The position numbers and the translations under genes are program-made. A DNA stretch of 64,000 nucleotides, taken from Caballeronia udeis. GTDB taxonomy: Bacteria > Pseudomonadota > Gammaproteobacteria > Burkholderiales > Burkholderiaceae. Shown here piece by piece: positions 43,961 through 51,804 of the stretch (position 1 is the first letter of the stretch; each line of letters opens with the position of its first letter). Below the pieces are notes generated by a model, which was given only the letters and a program-made list of their open reading frames with translations, ran no database searches and had not been told where the DNA came from. The stretch lies in NCBI RefSeq assembly GCF_001544555.2, contig NZ_FCOK02000033.1:1-64000 (forward strand), read 5' to 3'.

Positions 43961-44296
43961 TCAAATCCGGACGAGCAGGCCCTCGAGCATGAGATGGCGG
44001 CAAAGCGTTTCGAAGGCGGGCGACAATGGACAGGTGTCCGGGGCGACGCCGACAGGCTGACCCATCTCGCGGCATGCGAAAGCGAGCAGGGTATGAGCGA
44101 TCCCGCTTCGTCGATAGGCCGGCTCAACCTCGACATCCAGCAGCGTTGCTGACGTTGTGTTTGCGTGGATATCGTTGTCGAAACGTAATTCACCGACCTG
44201 CTGATCGCGATGAAACGCCGTCGCGCGCATGCCTTCATCGTCAAGTCCGATCCGGATCACCCGGTTGCATCGGTCCTTGAATACCAGCACACGCAT
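43961..44296 (-). CDS. GNAT-family N-acetyltransferase, short
   Basis: 111 residues. The acetyl-CoA binding motif A is seen as LLDVEVEPAYRRSGIAHTLLAFACREM. AAGGGGAG lies before the ATG. It is shorter than most GNAT proteins (about 150) and lacks a clear motif B; it may be a minimal form. Substrate unknown. Confidence 0.65.
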   Translation of the reverse strand: MRVLVFKDRCNRVIRIGLDDEGMRATAFHRDQQVGELRFDNDIHANTTSATLLDVEVEPAYRRSGIAHTLLAFACREMGQPVGVAPDTCPLSPAFETLCRHLMLEGLLVRI

Positions 44297-44345
44297 GTCA
44301 CTCCCCTTGATGAAGCGGCGTCTCCGTTTTCAGGTACGGGATACG

Positions 44346-45107
44346 CTAGAAAGTTTTCGCGAGCTCCCGCGCGGCTTCTTGCATCCGCGGGACGAATTCG
44401 AGCGCGCGTGACAGCGGCGCCCGTGAGACGGGCGCATGCACGGCTATAGCCGCGATGCATTGATCGTTTGCGTCCATTACCGGTGCAGCCACGCAAACAA
44501 TGCCGACCACGAACTCCTCATTGTCGATGGCGACGCGCTTGCGCGCGGTCCGGTCCAGTTCTGCTTCGAGCAGTTCAGGGTCGGTGATGGTGTTCGCCGT
44601 GAGGCGCTCAAGTTTCAGCGCACGAACGATCGCGCTGCGCTGTTCGCGTGTTTGCATCGCCAGCAGCAGCTTGCCGCTTGCGCTGCAATAGACGGGGACA
44701 TGGGAGCCGGGTTTCAGATCGAGCCGCAGCGGCCACGGCGCTTCCATCCTGTCGAGATAGAGCACTTGCGCCCCGTGAAGCATGGTCAGGTTGCAGGTCT
44801 CGCCGAGATCGGCGACGAGGCGCGCGAGGATTGCATGACGCACGCGGCGTGCACCGGAGTGCATCATTACGCCAAGGCCCAGTTGAGCGAGACGGGGCCC
44901 GATGACGTACGCGTTCTTGTGATCGGGTGCGCGGATCACGAGGCCGCCCGCTTCGAGCGAAGCCAGCATCCGGTGCAGCGACGCCTTGGGCAAACCCACG
45001 TCGTGCGCAATGTCCGCAAGCGACACGGGTCCCTCTGCGGCGACCAGATGTTCGAGCAGCGCGAACGTGCGCAGCGTCGGCGTGTGCGCTTCCTTCATTT
45101 GCGTCAT
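44346..45107 (-). CDS. IclR-family regulator of the phnW/cobTS/xsc regulon
   Basis: 253 residues (from MTQMKEAHTPTLRTF). Winged helix SLADIAHDVGLPKASLHRMLASLEAGGLV and effector domain LGETCNLTMLHGAQVLYLDRME, YCSASGKLLLAM. It is a close paralogue of the IclR protein at 32061. Its own promoter region is one copy of the 101-bp module that also precedes xsc, so it is probably autoregulated and controls phnW, cobTS and xsc. The start is uncertain; no strong RBS is seen and an ATG three codons later is possible. Confidence 0.85.
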   Translation of the reverse strand: MTQMKEAHTPTLRTFALLEHLVAAEGPVSLADIAHDVGLPKASLHRMLASLEAGGLVIRAPDHKNAYVIGPRLAQLGLGVMMHSGARRVRHAILARLVADLGETCNLTMLHGAQVLYLDRMEAPWPLRLDLKPGSHVPVYCSASGKLLLAMQTREQRSAIVRALKLERLTANTITDPELLEAELDRTARKRVAIDNEEFVVGIVCVAAPVMDANDQCIAAIAVHAPVSRAPLSRALEFVPRMQEAARELAKTF

Positions 45108-45325
45108 TCTGGAAAACGGGTCGGTCAGATTGTAGGCAAGCCTTCCGCCATCGTCAGTTTGTGCGGTCCCGTGGCTACCTGGGTACGCGGCGCCAATCTC
45201 AATTCGGGAACGAGTTTCACCGGCGTCGATCAGGTCCTCGGCAGTAGTCGTTTCGGTGTAGTCGGTCGGCACGGCGAATCCGGATCAAAGAGGTTCTGAC
45301 ACATGGTCTCGTTTTTCATATAAAA

Positions 45326-45426
45326 CGGAACACATAGTTCCGAAAAACGATGTTAATGTAGAAAGATAAAATAAGATCAATCCATCGTCAATCCATATTT
45401 TCAATAAACGGTACGATTTGTATCTA
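45326..45426. promoter_or_regulatory. Bidirectional promoter/operator module, copy A (inverted)
   Basis: This 101-bp block matches 49729-49829 in inverted orientation at 84 positions by hand count, without gaps. It holds an operator CGGAAC-N5-GTTCCG (45326-45342), a minus-strand promoter for the IclR gene (TTGACG 45391-45386, 17 bases, TATCTT 45368-45363) and a plus-strand promoter for phnW (TTTTCA 45398-45403, 17 bases, TATCTA 45421-45426). The operator lies just past the minus-strand start point, where a bound IclR protein would block elongation. Confidence 0.8.
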
Positions 45427-45614
45427 TTAATGATACGTTTCTGGGCCACGGCCACGGCCGGGGCCAAGGCATCGCCACAGACGGTACGCGGTTAAAATGT
45501 CGCCATGCGCCGAGGGCCTTGGCATACGTGAACGCCTCGCAGCCTGCGAATCACACGCCCATCTACTCTTCGTGCAGCCTTTGAACGCCACACATCGATA
45601 CGGATACCTTTCCC

Positions 45615-46775
45615 ATGAATCAATCCGCGGTCCTCGAACCAGCCGCTACCGAAACGGGCGATCCCTTCCTCCTGACGCCCGGACCGTTGACTACCTCTCG
45701 TACCGTCAAGGCATCGATGGTGCACGACTGGGGCTCGCGTGATGCGAGTTTCATCGCAATCAACAAGGCCGTGCTTGCGCGACTCGCGGAGATCGTTCAC
45801 GGCGGGGGCGCCTATATAACCGTGCCCATGCAAGGTTCCGGCACGTTTGCCGTCGAAGCCATGCTGACCAGTTTCGTGCCGCCTGCGGGCAAGGTCCTCG
45901 TGCTCATCAACGGCGCTTATGGTCAGCGCGCGAAACGCATTCTCGACATTGCCCGGCGCAAGACCGTCACGCATGAAACGGCCGAAGACGCGCCGCCGGA
46001 CCTGAAAAAGGTCGAGGCCATATTGAAGCGCACGCCTTCGATCACGCATATATTCGTCGTCCATTGCGAGACGACCTCGGGCATTCTCAACCCGATTGCC
46101 GAGATCGGTGCACTTGCGGCCAAGTACAAAAAGAGCTATCTCATCGACTCGATGAGCGCGTTCGGTGCACTGCCTGTTGATGCACCTGCGATTCACGCCG
46201 ACGCGGTGGCGGCTTCGTCGAACAAGTGCATAGAAGGCGTACCGGGACTCGGTTTTGTCGTGTGCCGGCGCGACGCGCTTGCAGCGACGAAGGGCAACGC
46301 CACCACGCTGGTTCTCGATCTGTACGACCAGTGGGCGAATTTCGAAAAGACCGGGCAGTACCGGTTCACGCCACCTACGCATGTGATCGTCGCGTTTCAC
46401 CAGGCGCTCGAGGAATTCAATGCGGAGGGCGGTGTCGAGGGGCGAGGGGGACGGTATCGGAACAACTGCCGCGTGCTGGTCGACGGTATGAAGGCGCTCG
46501 GTTTTGAGCTCTTGCTGAAGACGGATTTGCAGGCGCCGATCATCGTGACCTTCCGGATGCCTGGCCATCCGGGTTTTGTCTTCGAGCGTTTCTACGATGG
46601 CCTCAAAACGCGCGGTTATGTGATCTATCCCGGCAAACTGACGATCGCGGAATCGTTTCGTATCGGCTGCATCGGCCGGCTCCACGAAAAGGAGATGCAC
46701 GGTTTGATCGCCGCCGTGCGCGATGTGCTCGATGAAATGGAAATAACCAGCCTGAGCGCCACGGCTGCCGCATAG
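45615..46775 (+). CDS. phnW: 2-aminoethylphosphonate:pyruvate transaminase family protein
   Basis: A 386-residue class V PLP transaminase. LLTPGPLTTS, the phosphate loop PMQGSGTFAVEA, VHCETTSGILNPI, PLP Lys204 in SSNKCIEGVPG and the C-terminal YVIYPGKLTIAESFRIGCIG are all PhnW signatures. PhnW makes phosphonoacetaldehyde, but no phosphonoacetaldehyde hydrolase or dehydrogenase gene lies near. Instead it shares a regulatory module with xsc, so it may transaminate taurine to sulfoacetaldehyde. That is inference; true aminoethylphosphonate use is the alternative. The RBS is weak. Confidence 0.85.
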   Translation: MNQSAVLEPAATETGDPFLLTPGPLTTSRTVKASMVHDWGSRDASFIAINKAVLARLAEIVHGGGAYITVPMQGSGTFAVEAMLTSFVPPAGKVLVLINGAYGQRAKRILDIARRKTVTHETAEDAPPDLKKVEAILKRTPSITHIFVVHCETTSGILNPIAEIGALAAKYKKSYLIDSMSAFGALPVDAPAIHADAVAASSNKCIEGVPGLGFVVCRRDALAATKGNATTLVLDLYDQWANFEKTGQYRFTPPTHVIVAFHQALEEFNAEGGVEGRGGRYRNNCRVLVDGMKALGFELLLKTDLQAPIIVTFRMPGHPGFVFERFYDGLKTRGYVIYPGKLTIAESFRIGCIGRLHEKEMHGLIAAVRDVLDEMEITSLSATAAA

Positions 46776-46839
46776 GGACATAGCGGGCGCCATGCTCGGC
46801 ATGCTGGGTATCCAAGCGCATTTGGTTTCCATCGCGTGC

Positions 46840-48597
46840 TTACCTGACACCCGTTGCATGCCTGCGTCCGCCGATCCATCGCACCAGTTCGCCGAACATC
46901 GCCATGGTGGGCGGCACGGACAGGTCCACCGCGAGGCAATGCCGGTAGTACGGGCTGAGGTCCAGCCCGACACCTAATCCCAGCACCTCCACATCTCGCA
47001 CGGCCTCGTGCCGCGCGATGACTTCCCGCAGATGATTGTCGAGATAACTCGCGTGGTTGGCGAGGACGGTGGCGCCCTCCATCGGGCTGCCGTCGGAAAT
47101 CACGATCACGATCCGTCTACGCTCGGCGCGAGCAAGCAGCCGCGTGCAGGCCCAGTCGATCGCCTCGCCATCCACGCCTTCGCGAAACAGGTCCGCCTTG
47201 AAGAGCGCGGCGATATCGGCGCGGGCTCGTCGCCAGTTGGTGGACGCATCCTTGAACACCATGTGCGAGAGTTCACAGAGCCGGCCGGGATGAGGCGGAC
47301 GCCCTCGCGCCAGCCAGTCGAGCCGGGCCTGGCCGCCGTTCCAGGCGCCCGTGGTGAAACCCAGCACCTCGGTAGTCACGCCCGCCTGGTCCAGGGCGCG
47401 CACGAGCGTGTCCACCATGACGGCCGCCGCTTCGATGTGCGCGCGCATGGAGCCCGAACAGTCGATCAGGAAACTGACGGCGCAATCGGCCAGCAGCGTG
47501 TTCCGTTCCAGCAGGAAGAGACGTCGCTCAGCAGGAGAGCTAACGAGTTGCGCGAGGCGCCTGCCGTCAATGCGGCCATGCTCCTCTCCGAACGACCAGC
47601 CGTCGCGCTGCGGGATGGCAAGGGCGATCCGCAGCGCGTGGGCCAGCCGTGGCACGTTGATGCCTTGCGTTGCAATGAGCGCGTCAAGGCGTTCCCGATA
47701 CTCCGTCAGCAACGCCTTGCGCACTAGCGCACCCGGGTGAATCTCCTGGTCATAGCGCTGGGTGAAAATACGATAATCATCGCTGGACGTCCCCGGCACG
47801 CGTCCCACGCCGGCAACGGCAGCTGCCATCGACTCGTCTTCATCCGCGTCGTCGTTCTCGTTGTCGTCGAAATCGAACCATAGCGATAACGCCGTGCGTG
47901 TGGCCTCGTCATCCGTTTTATCCACTGAATCGTCCAGCACGTGCTGCTCGCGCGCGTCCCGGATCATTTCGCTCACCAGGCGCGCCAGCTCAAGCGCGTG
48001 GACCGCAAACGCACTCTGCTCTCCTCGATGCCGCCGCAGCCCCGCCAGCGACATGCCAAACACCGGCGCGATTGCTGCGCGCGTGTGCTCTATCAAGGCC
48101 TCGGTTTCTTCGAGCACAGGCCAGCCCGAGAGTCGCGACCAGGAAATTTGCGCGACGGTATAAAGCAGGTTGCCGATATGGCTTTCCGCCTGTCCGGAGC
48201 GATAAAAACCTCGCGACCAGGCTTCGAACTGGTGACGCAGGTTCGACACCAGACCCGGCATGCCGGGCGGCGTCAGGCTTTCGCAGCGCAATTGCTCGAG
48301 CAGTTCGAATACGAGGCGCTCGACCGGATCGGCGGGGCATAACCGGCTATACAGGGTCGCATCGGAACGCATGAGACGCAGGGCGGCGCCATCGGCTGCG
48401 CCGCGCAGGGAGTCCAACCTGTTCTCCACCGTATCGCGGCGCAGATGCGGCGCGTTGAGCGGCAGCGGGCGCAGGTCTCGGCACAAGCGGCCGTTGCGGT
48501 AGTCGAGCGAGGCGTCGCCTGTGAGGGCGCGTACCGTCGATGCACACAGGTTCTCGCGCTGCTCGCGACGTCGAGCCGCCTGCCTGTCAGGCTCCAT
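46840..48597 (-). CDS. cobT: CobT-like VWA-domain protein (cobaltochelatase-type)
   Basis: 585 residues. The N-terminal 300 are helical; an acidic stretch around 270 (DFDDNENDDADEDES) separates them from a C-terminal von Willebrand A domain with the MIDAS motif DCSGS near residue 377 and VISDGSPMEG later. This is the architecture of CobT, large ring partner of CobS in aerobic cobaltochelatase. No cobN gene or other cobalamin gene is in the window. The start overlaps the CobS-like stop (TGATG). It is convergent with phnW. Confidence 0.83.
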   Translation of the reverse strand: MEPDRQAARRREQRENLCASTVRALTGDASLDYRNGRLCRDLRPLPLNAPHLRRDTVENRLDSLRGAADGAALRLMRSDATLYSRLCPADPVERLVFELLEQLRCESLTPPGMPGLVSNLRHQFEAWSRGFYRSGQAESHIGNLLYTVAQISWSRLSGWPVLEETEALIEHTRAAIAPVFGMSLAGLRRHRGEQSAFAVHALELARLVSEMIRDAREQHVLDDSVDKTDDEATRTALSLWFDFDDNENDDADEDESMAAAVAGVGRVPGTSSDDYRIFTQRYDQEIHPGALVRKALLTEYRERLDALIATQGINVPRLAHALRIALAIPQRDGWSFGEEHGRIDGRRLAQLVSSPAERRLFLLERNTLLADCAVSFLIDCSGSMRAHIEAAAVMVDTLVRALDQAGVTTEVLGFTTGAWNGGQARLDWLARGRPPHPGRLCELSHMVFKDASTNWRRARADIAALFKADLFREGVDGEAIDWACTRLLARAERRRIVIVISDGSPMEGATVLANHASYLDNHLREVIARHEAVRDVEVLGLGVGLDLSPYYRHCLAVDLSVPPTMAMFGELVRWIGGRRHATGVR

Positions 48598-49640
48598 CAG
48601 CGAGACTCCGTTGCGAGGCTCTTGCGCTCGGACGGGTGATCCAGCTCCTTGCCGAAGCAGCGCTGGAAATACTCGGCTACGATCGGCCGCTCCGCCTCGT
48701 CGCACTTGTTCAGGAATGTCAGACGAAAGGCGCGCGCCGGATCGTGGAAGATCTGGCAGTTCTCCGCCCAGTCGATCACCGTACGCGGCGACATGAGCGT
48801 TGATACATCGCCGGTCGTGAAACCCTTGCGCGTGAGTTCGGCCACGCTCACCATCGATTCAATCAATGCACGGCCGGCGTCGTCGGCAAGCTCCGGCACT
48901 CGAGCGAGCACGATCCCCGCTTCTTCCGCACGCGGCAGGTAATTGAGCGTGGCGACCACGTTCCAGCGATCCATCTGCGCGTGGTTCAACATCTGCGTGC
49001 CGTGATACAGGCCGTTGATGTTGCCCAGGCCCACGGTGTTGGTGGTGGCGAACAGGCGAAAGTACGGGTGCGGACGGATCACGCGGTTCTGGTCGAGCAG
49101 GGTGAACCTGCCGTCGCGTTCCAGAATGCGCTGAATCACGAACATTACGTCGGGGCGGCCGGCGTCGTATTCGTCAAAGATCAGCGCGACCGGGCGCTGC
49201 AGCGCCCACGGCACGATGCCTTCCTGGAACTCGGTCACCTGCAAGTCGTCGCGCACCACGATCGCGTCTTTTCCCACCAGGTCGAGGCGGCTGATATGAC
49301 CGTCCAGATTGATGCGTACGCACGGCCAGTTGAGCCGGGCCGCGACCTGTTCGATATGCGTTGATTTGCCCGTGCCGTGCAGCCCCTGGACCATGACCCG
49401 GCGGTTGCGGGCGAAGCCTGCGAGGATCGCGGTCGTCACTTCCGGGTTGAAACGATAAACCTCGTCGATTTCCGGAACGTGGTCGTCAGGTTCGCTGAAG
49501 GAGGGCACCATCAGGTCGGAATCGATGCCGAACAAGGTGCGCACCGCGACCATCTTGTCCGGCTTGTTCATTGCGCTCATCCCGTTCGTTGCACCGCCTG
49601 TCATACCGGCTGTCATACCGCTGGCTGCACCATCAGTCAC
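48597..49640 (-). CDS. cobS: CobS-like AAA+ ATPase (MoxR group)
   Basis: 347 residues. A Gly/Met-rich N-terminal tail (GMTAGMTGGATNGM) leads to an AAA+ domain with Walker A GLHGTGKST at 86-94, Walker B ALIFDEYDAG and the sensor ATTNTVG. GTG 49640 has GGAGACGGAA upstream. CobS and CobT form a two-tier ring that drives cobalt insertion by CobN. Similar AAA+/VWA pairs (NorQ/NorD, CbbQ/CbbO) activate other metal- or cofactor-enzymes. Since this gene shares a divergent promoter with xsc, its client may be a sulfonate enzyme. Confidence 0.85.
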   Translation of the reverse strand: MTDGAASGMTAGMTGGATNGMSAMNKPDKMVAVRTLFGIDSDLMVPSFSEPDDHVPEIDEVYRFNPEVTTAILAGFARNRRVMVQGLHGTGKSTHIEQVAARLNWPCVRINLDGHISRLDLVGKDAIVVRDDLQVTEFQEGIVPWALQRPVALIFDEYDAGRPDVMFVIQRILERDGRFTLLDQNRVIRPHPYFRLFATTNTVGLGNINGLYHGTQMLNHAQMDRWNVVATLNYLPRAEEAGIVLARVPELADDAGRALIESMVSVAELTRKGFTTGDVSTLMSPRTVIDWAENCQIFHDPARAFRLTFLNKCDEAERPIVAEYFQRCFGKELDHPSERKSLATESR

Positions 49641-49728
49641 TTCCGTCTCCTAGCTCTCGTGTCAAACGCGGCGACGCTTTCTTCCACGCGGCCGGCTTCC
49701 TGGCGTCCATGATAGCTTTCTTCTTTTT

Positions 49729-49829
49729 TAGATACAAATCGTACCGTTTATTGTAAATGTGGATTGACGGCGGGTTGATCTTATTTTATCTTTCCTCATG
49801 ATTTTCACTTTTCGGAACTCAACGTTCCG
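49729..49829. promoter_or_regulatory. Bidirectional promoter/operator module, copy B
   Basis: The second copy of the 101-bp block. Plus-strand promoter for xsc: TTGACG 49764-49769, 17 bases, TATCTT 49787-49792. Minus-strand promoter for cobS: TTTACA 49757-49752, 17 bases, TATCTA 49734-49729. The operator CGGAAC-N5-GTTCCG is at 49813-49829, just downstream of the xsc start point. The seven bases TTTTATA after the operator are also shared with copy A. Confidence 0.82.
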
Positions 49830-49857
49830 TTTTATAGGTAAATCCGGAGACATCACC

Positions 49858-51690
49858 ATGAGCGAGCAAGACCCCGCAGCCAAGAGCGCTTCTTCCACCG
49901 CCGCGCGCACCGGCCCCCAGGCCATGACCCCGTCTGAAGCGTTCGTTGAAACGCTGGCCGCCAACGGCGTCACCGAGATGTTCGGCATCATGGGCTCGGC
50001 CTTCATGGACGCCATGGACATCTTCGCGCCAGCAGGTATTCGTCTGATTCCCGTGGTCCACGAACAGGGCGCGGGCCATATGGCCGACGGCTATTCGCGT
50101 GTTTCCGGGCGCCACGGCGTGGTTATCGGTCAGAACGGGCCGGGGATCAGCAACTGCGTCACCGCTATCGCAGCGGCTTACTGGGCGCACAGCCCGGTGG
50201 TGATCGTGACGCCCGAAGCCGGCACCATGGGCATCGGGCTAGGCGGTTTCCAGGAAGCGCGCCAGTTGCCGATGTTCCAGGAGTTCACCAAGTACCAGGG
50301 CCACGTCACGCATCCCGCGCGCATGGCTGAATTCACCGGACGCTGTTTCGATCGCGCCAAGGCCGAGATGGGGCCGACCCAGCTCAATATCCCGCGCGAT
50401 TACTTCTATGGCCAGATCAAGGCCGAGATCCCGAAACCCCAGAACCTGGATCGCGGCCCCGGCGGCGAACAGAGCCTGAACGAAGCGGCGGAATTGATCG
50501 CACAGGCCAAGTTCCCGGTGATCATCTCGGGTGGTGGCGTGGTGATGGGCGATGCCATCGAGCAGTGCCAGGCGCTGGCCGAGCGTCTAGGCGCACCGGT
50601 GGTCAACAGCTACCTGCACAACGATTCGTTTCCGGCGAAGCATCCGCTGTGGTGCGGCCCGCTGGGCTACCAGGGCTCCAAGGCAGCCATGAAGCTGCTG
50701 GCGCAAGCCGATGTGGTGATCGCGCTTGGTTCGCGCCTCGGACCTTTCGGTACGCTGCCGCAGCACGGCATGGACTACTGGCCCAAGGACGCGAAGATCA
50801 TCCAGATCGATGCCGATCACAAGATGCTCGGACTGGTGAAGACGATCTCGGTGGGCATTTGCGGCGATGCGAAGGCGGCAGCCATTGCACTGAGCCAGCG
50901 GCTCGAGGGCCGCACGCTTGCGAGCGACGCCACGCGTGAAGAACGCGCCGGCCAGATTGCCGCAGAGAAGGCGGCATGGGAGAAAGAACTCGACGAGTGG
51001 ACCCACGAGCGCGATGCCTACAGCCTGGACATGATCGAGGAGCAGAAGCACGAGCGGCCGCTGGGCGGTGGGCAGTATCTGCACCCGCGTCAGGTGCTGC
51101 GCGAGTTGGAGAAGGCGATGCCTGACGACGTCATGGTGTCCACCGACATCGGCAATATCAACTCGGTGGCCAACAGCTACCTGCGTTTTAACAAGCCGCG
51201 CAGCTTCTTTGCCGCGATGAGCTGGGGCAATTGCGGGTATGCGTTTCCGACCATCATCGGGGCGAAGGTGGCAGCGCCGCATCGGCCGGCGGTGTCCTAT
51301 GCGGGCGACGGCGCCTGGGGCATGAGCCTGATGGAGACCATGACCTGCGTGCGCCACAACATCCCGGTGACAGCGGTCGTGTTTCATAACCGGCAGTGGG
51401 GCGCGGAGAAGAAGAACCAGGTCGACTTCTATAACAGGCGCTTCGTGGCGGGTGAGCTGGATAACCAGAGCTTCGCGGAGATTGCCAAGGCAATGGGTGC
51501 TGAGGGGATCGTGGTGAACCGGCTTGAAGACGTGGGCCCTGCGCTCAAGCGTGCAATCGACCTGCAGATGAATCACGGCAAGACGACCATCATCGAGATC
51601 ATGTGTACGCGCGAGCTGGGAGATCCGTTCCGCCGGGACGCACTGGCCAAACCCATACGCCTGCTCGACAAGTACAAGGACTACGTGTGA
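49858..51690 (+). CDS. xsc: Sulfoacetaldehyde acetyltransferase
   Basis: A 610-residue thiamine-diphosphate enzyme. The first domain has MTPSEAFVETLAANGVTEMFGIMGSAFMDAMDIF with the catalytic Glu in VVHEQGAGHMADGYSR; the last has the ThDP motif GDGAWGMSLMETMTC...HNRQ. The overall text matches Xsc, which converts sulfoacetaldehyde and phosphate to acetyl phosphate and sulfite. CCGGAGACATC precedes the ATG. It is followed by pta, as in known taurine and isethionate pathways. No sulfite exporter or sulfite dehydrogenase gene is visible in the window. Confidence 0.95.
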   Translation: MSEQDPAAKSASSTAARTGPQAMTPSEAFVETLAANGVTEMFGIMGSAFMDAMDIFAPAGIRLIPVVHEQGAGHMADGYSRVSGRHGVVIGQNGPGISNCVTAIAAAYWAHSPVVIVTPEAGTMGIGLGGFQEARQLPMFQEFTKYQGHVTHPARMAEFTGRCFDRAKAEMGPTQLNIPRDYFYGQIKAEIPKPQNLDRGPGGEQSLNEAAELIAQAKFPVIISGGGVVMGDAIEQCQALAERLGAPVVNSYLHNDSFPAKHPLWCGPLGYQGSKAAMKLLAQADVVIALGSRLGPFGTLPQHGMDYWPKDAKIIQIDADHKMLGLVKTISVGICGDAKAAAIALSQRLEGRTLASDATREERAGQIAAEKAAWEKELDEWTHERDAYSLDMIEEQKHERPLGGGQYLHPRQVLRELEKAMPDDVMVSTDIGNINSVANSYLRFNKPRSFFAAMSWGNCGYAFPTIIGAKVAAPHRPAVSYAGDGAWGMSLMETMTCVRHNIPVTAVVFHNRQWGAEKKNQVDFYNRRFVAGELDNQSFAEIAKAMGAEGIVVNRLEDVGPALKRAIDLQMNHGKTTIIEIMCTRELGDPFRRDALAKPIRLLDKYKDYV

Positions 51691-51732
51691 ACGTTCCATC
51701 TTCCGGGGGCTGAGGCTCTCGTGGAGCCCGAC

Positions 51733-51765
51733 GTGCTGGAAACGGATTGCCGCCGTTTCCAGCAC
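51733..51765 (+). terminator. Strong hairpin between xsc and pta
   Basis: GTGCTGGAAACGG, loop ATTGCCG, CCGTTTCCAGCAC: a perfect 13-bp stem, followed by a T-rich stretch (TCTTTCCCGTCTTT). It could attenuate transcription into pta or protect the 3' end of xsc mRNA, giving more Xsc than Pta. Confidence 0.7.
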
Positions 51766-51804
51766 CGGTCTTTCCCGTCTTTGGAAACCGTGACCGAGTG
51801 ACCC

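Noticed and set aside
45492..46973. 493-residue minus-strand frame opposite phnW
   Set aside because: Shadow of phnW; no RBS and no domain.
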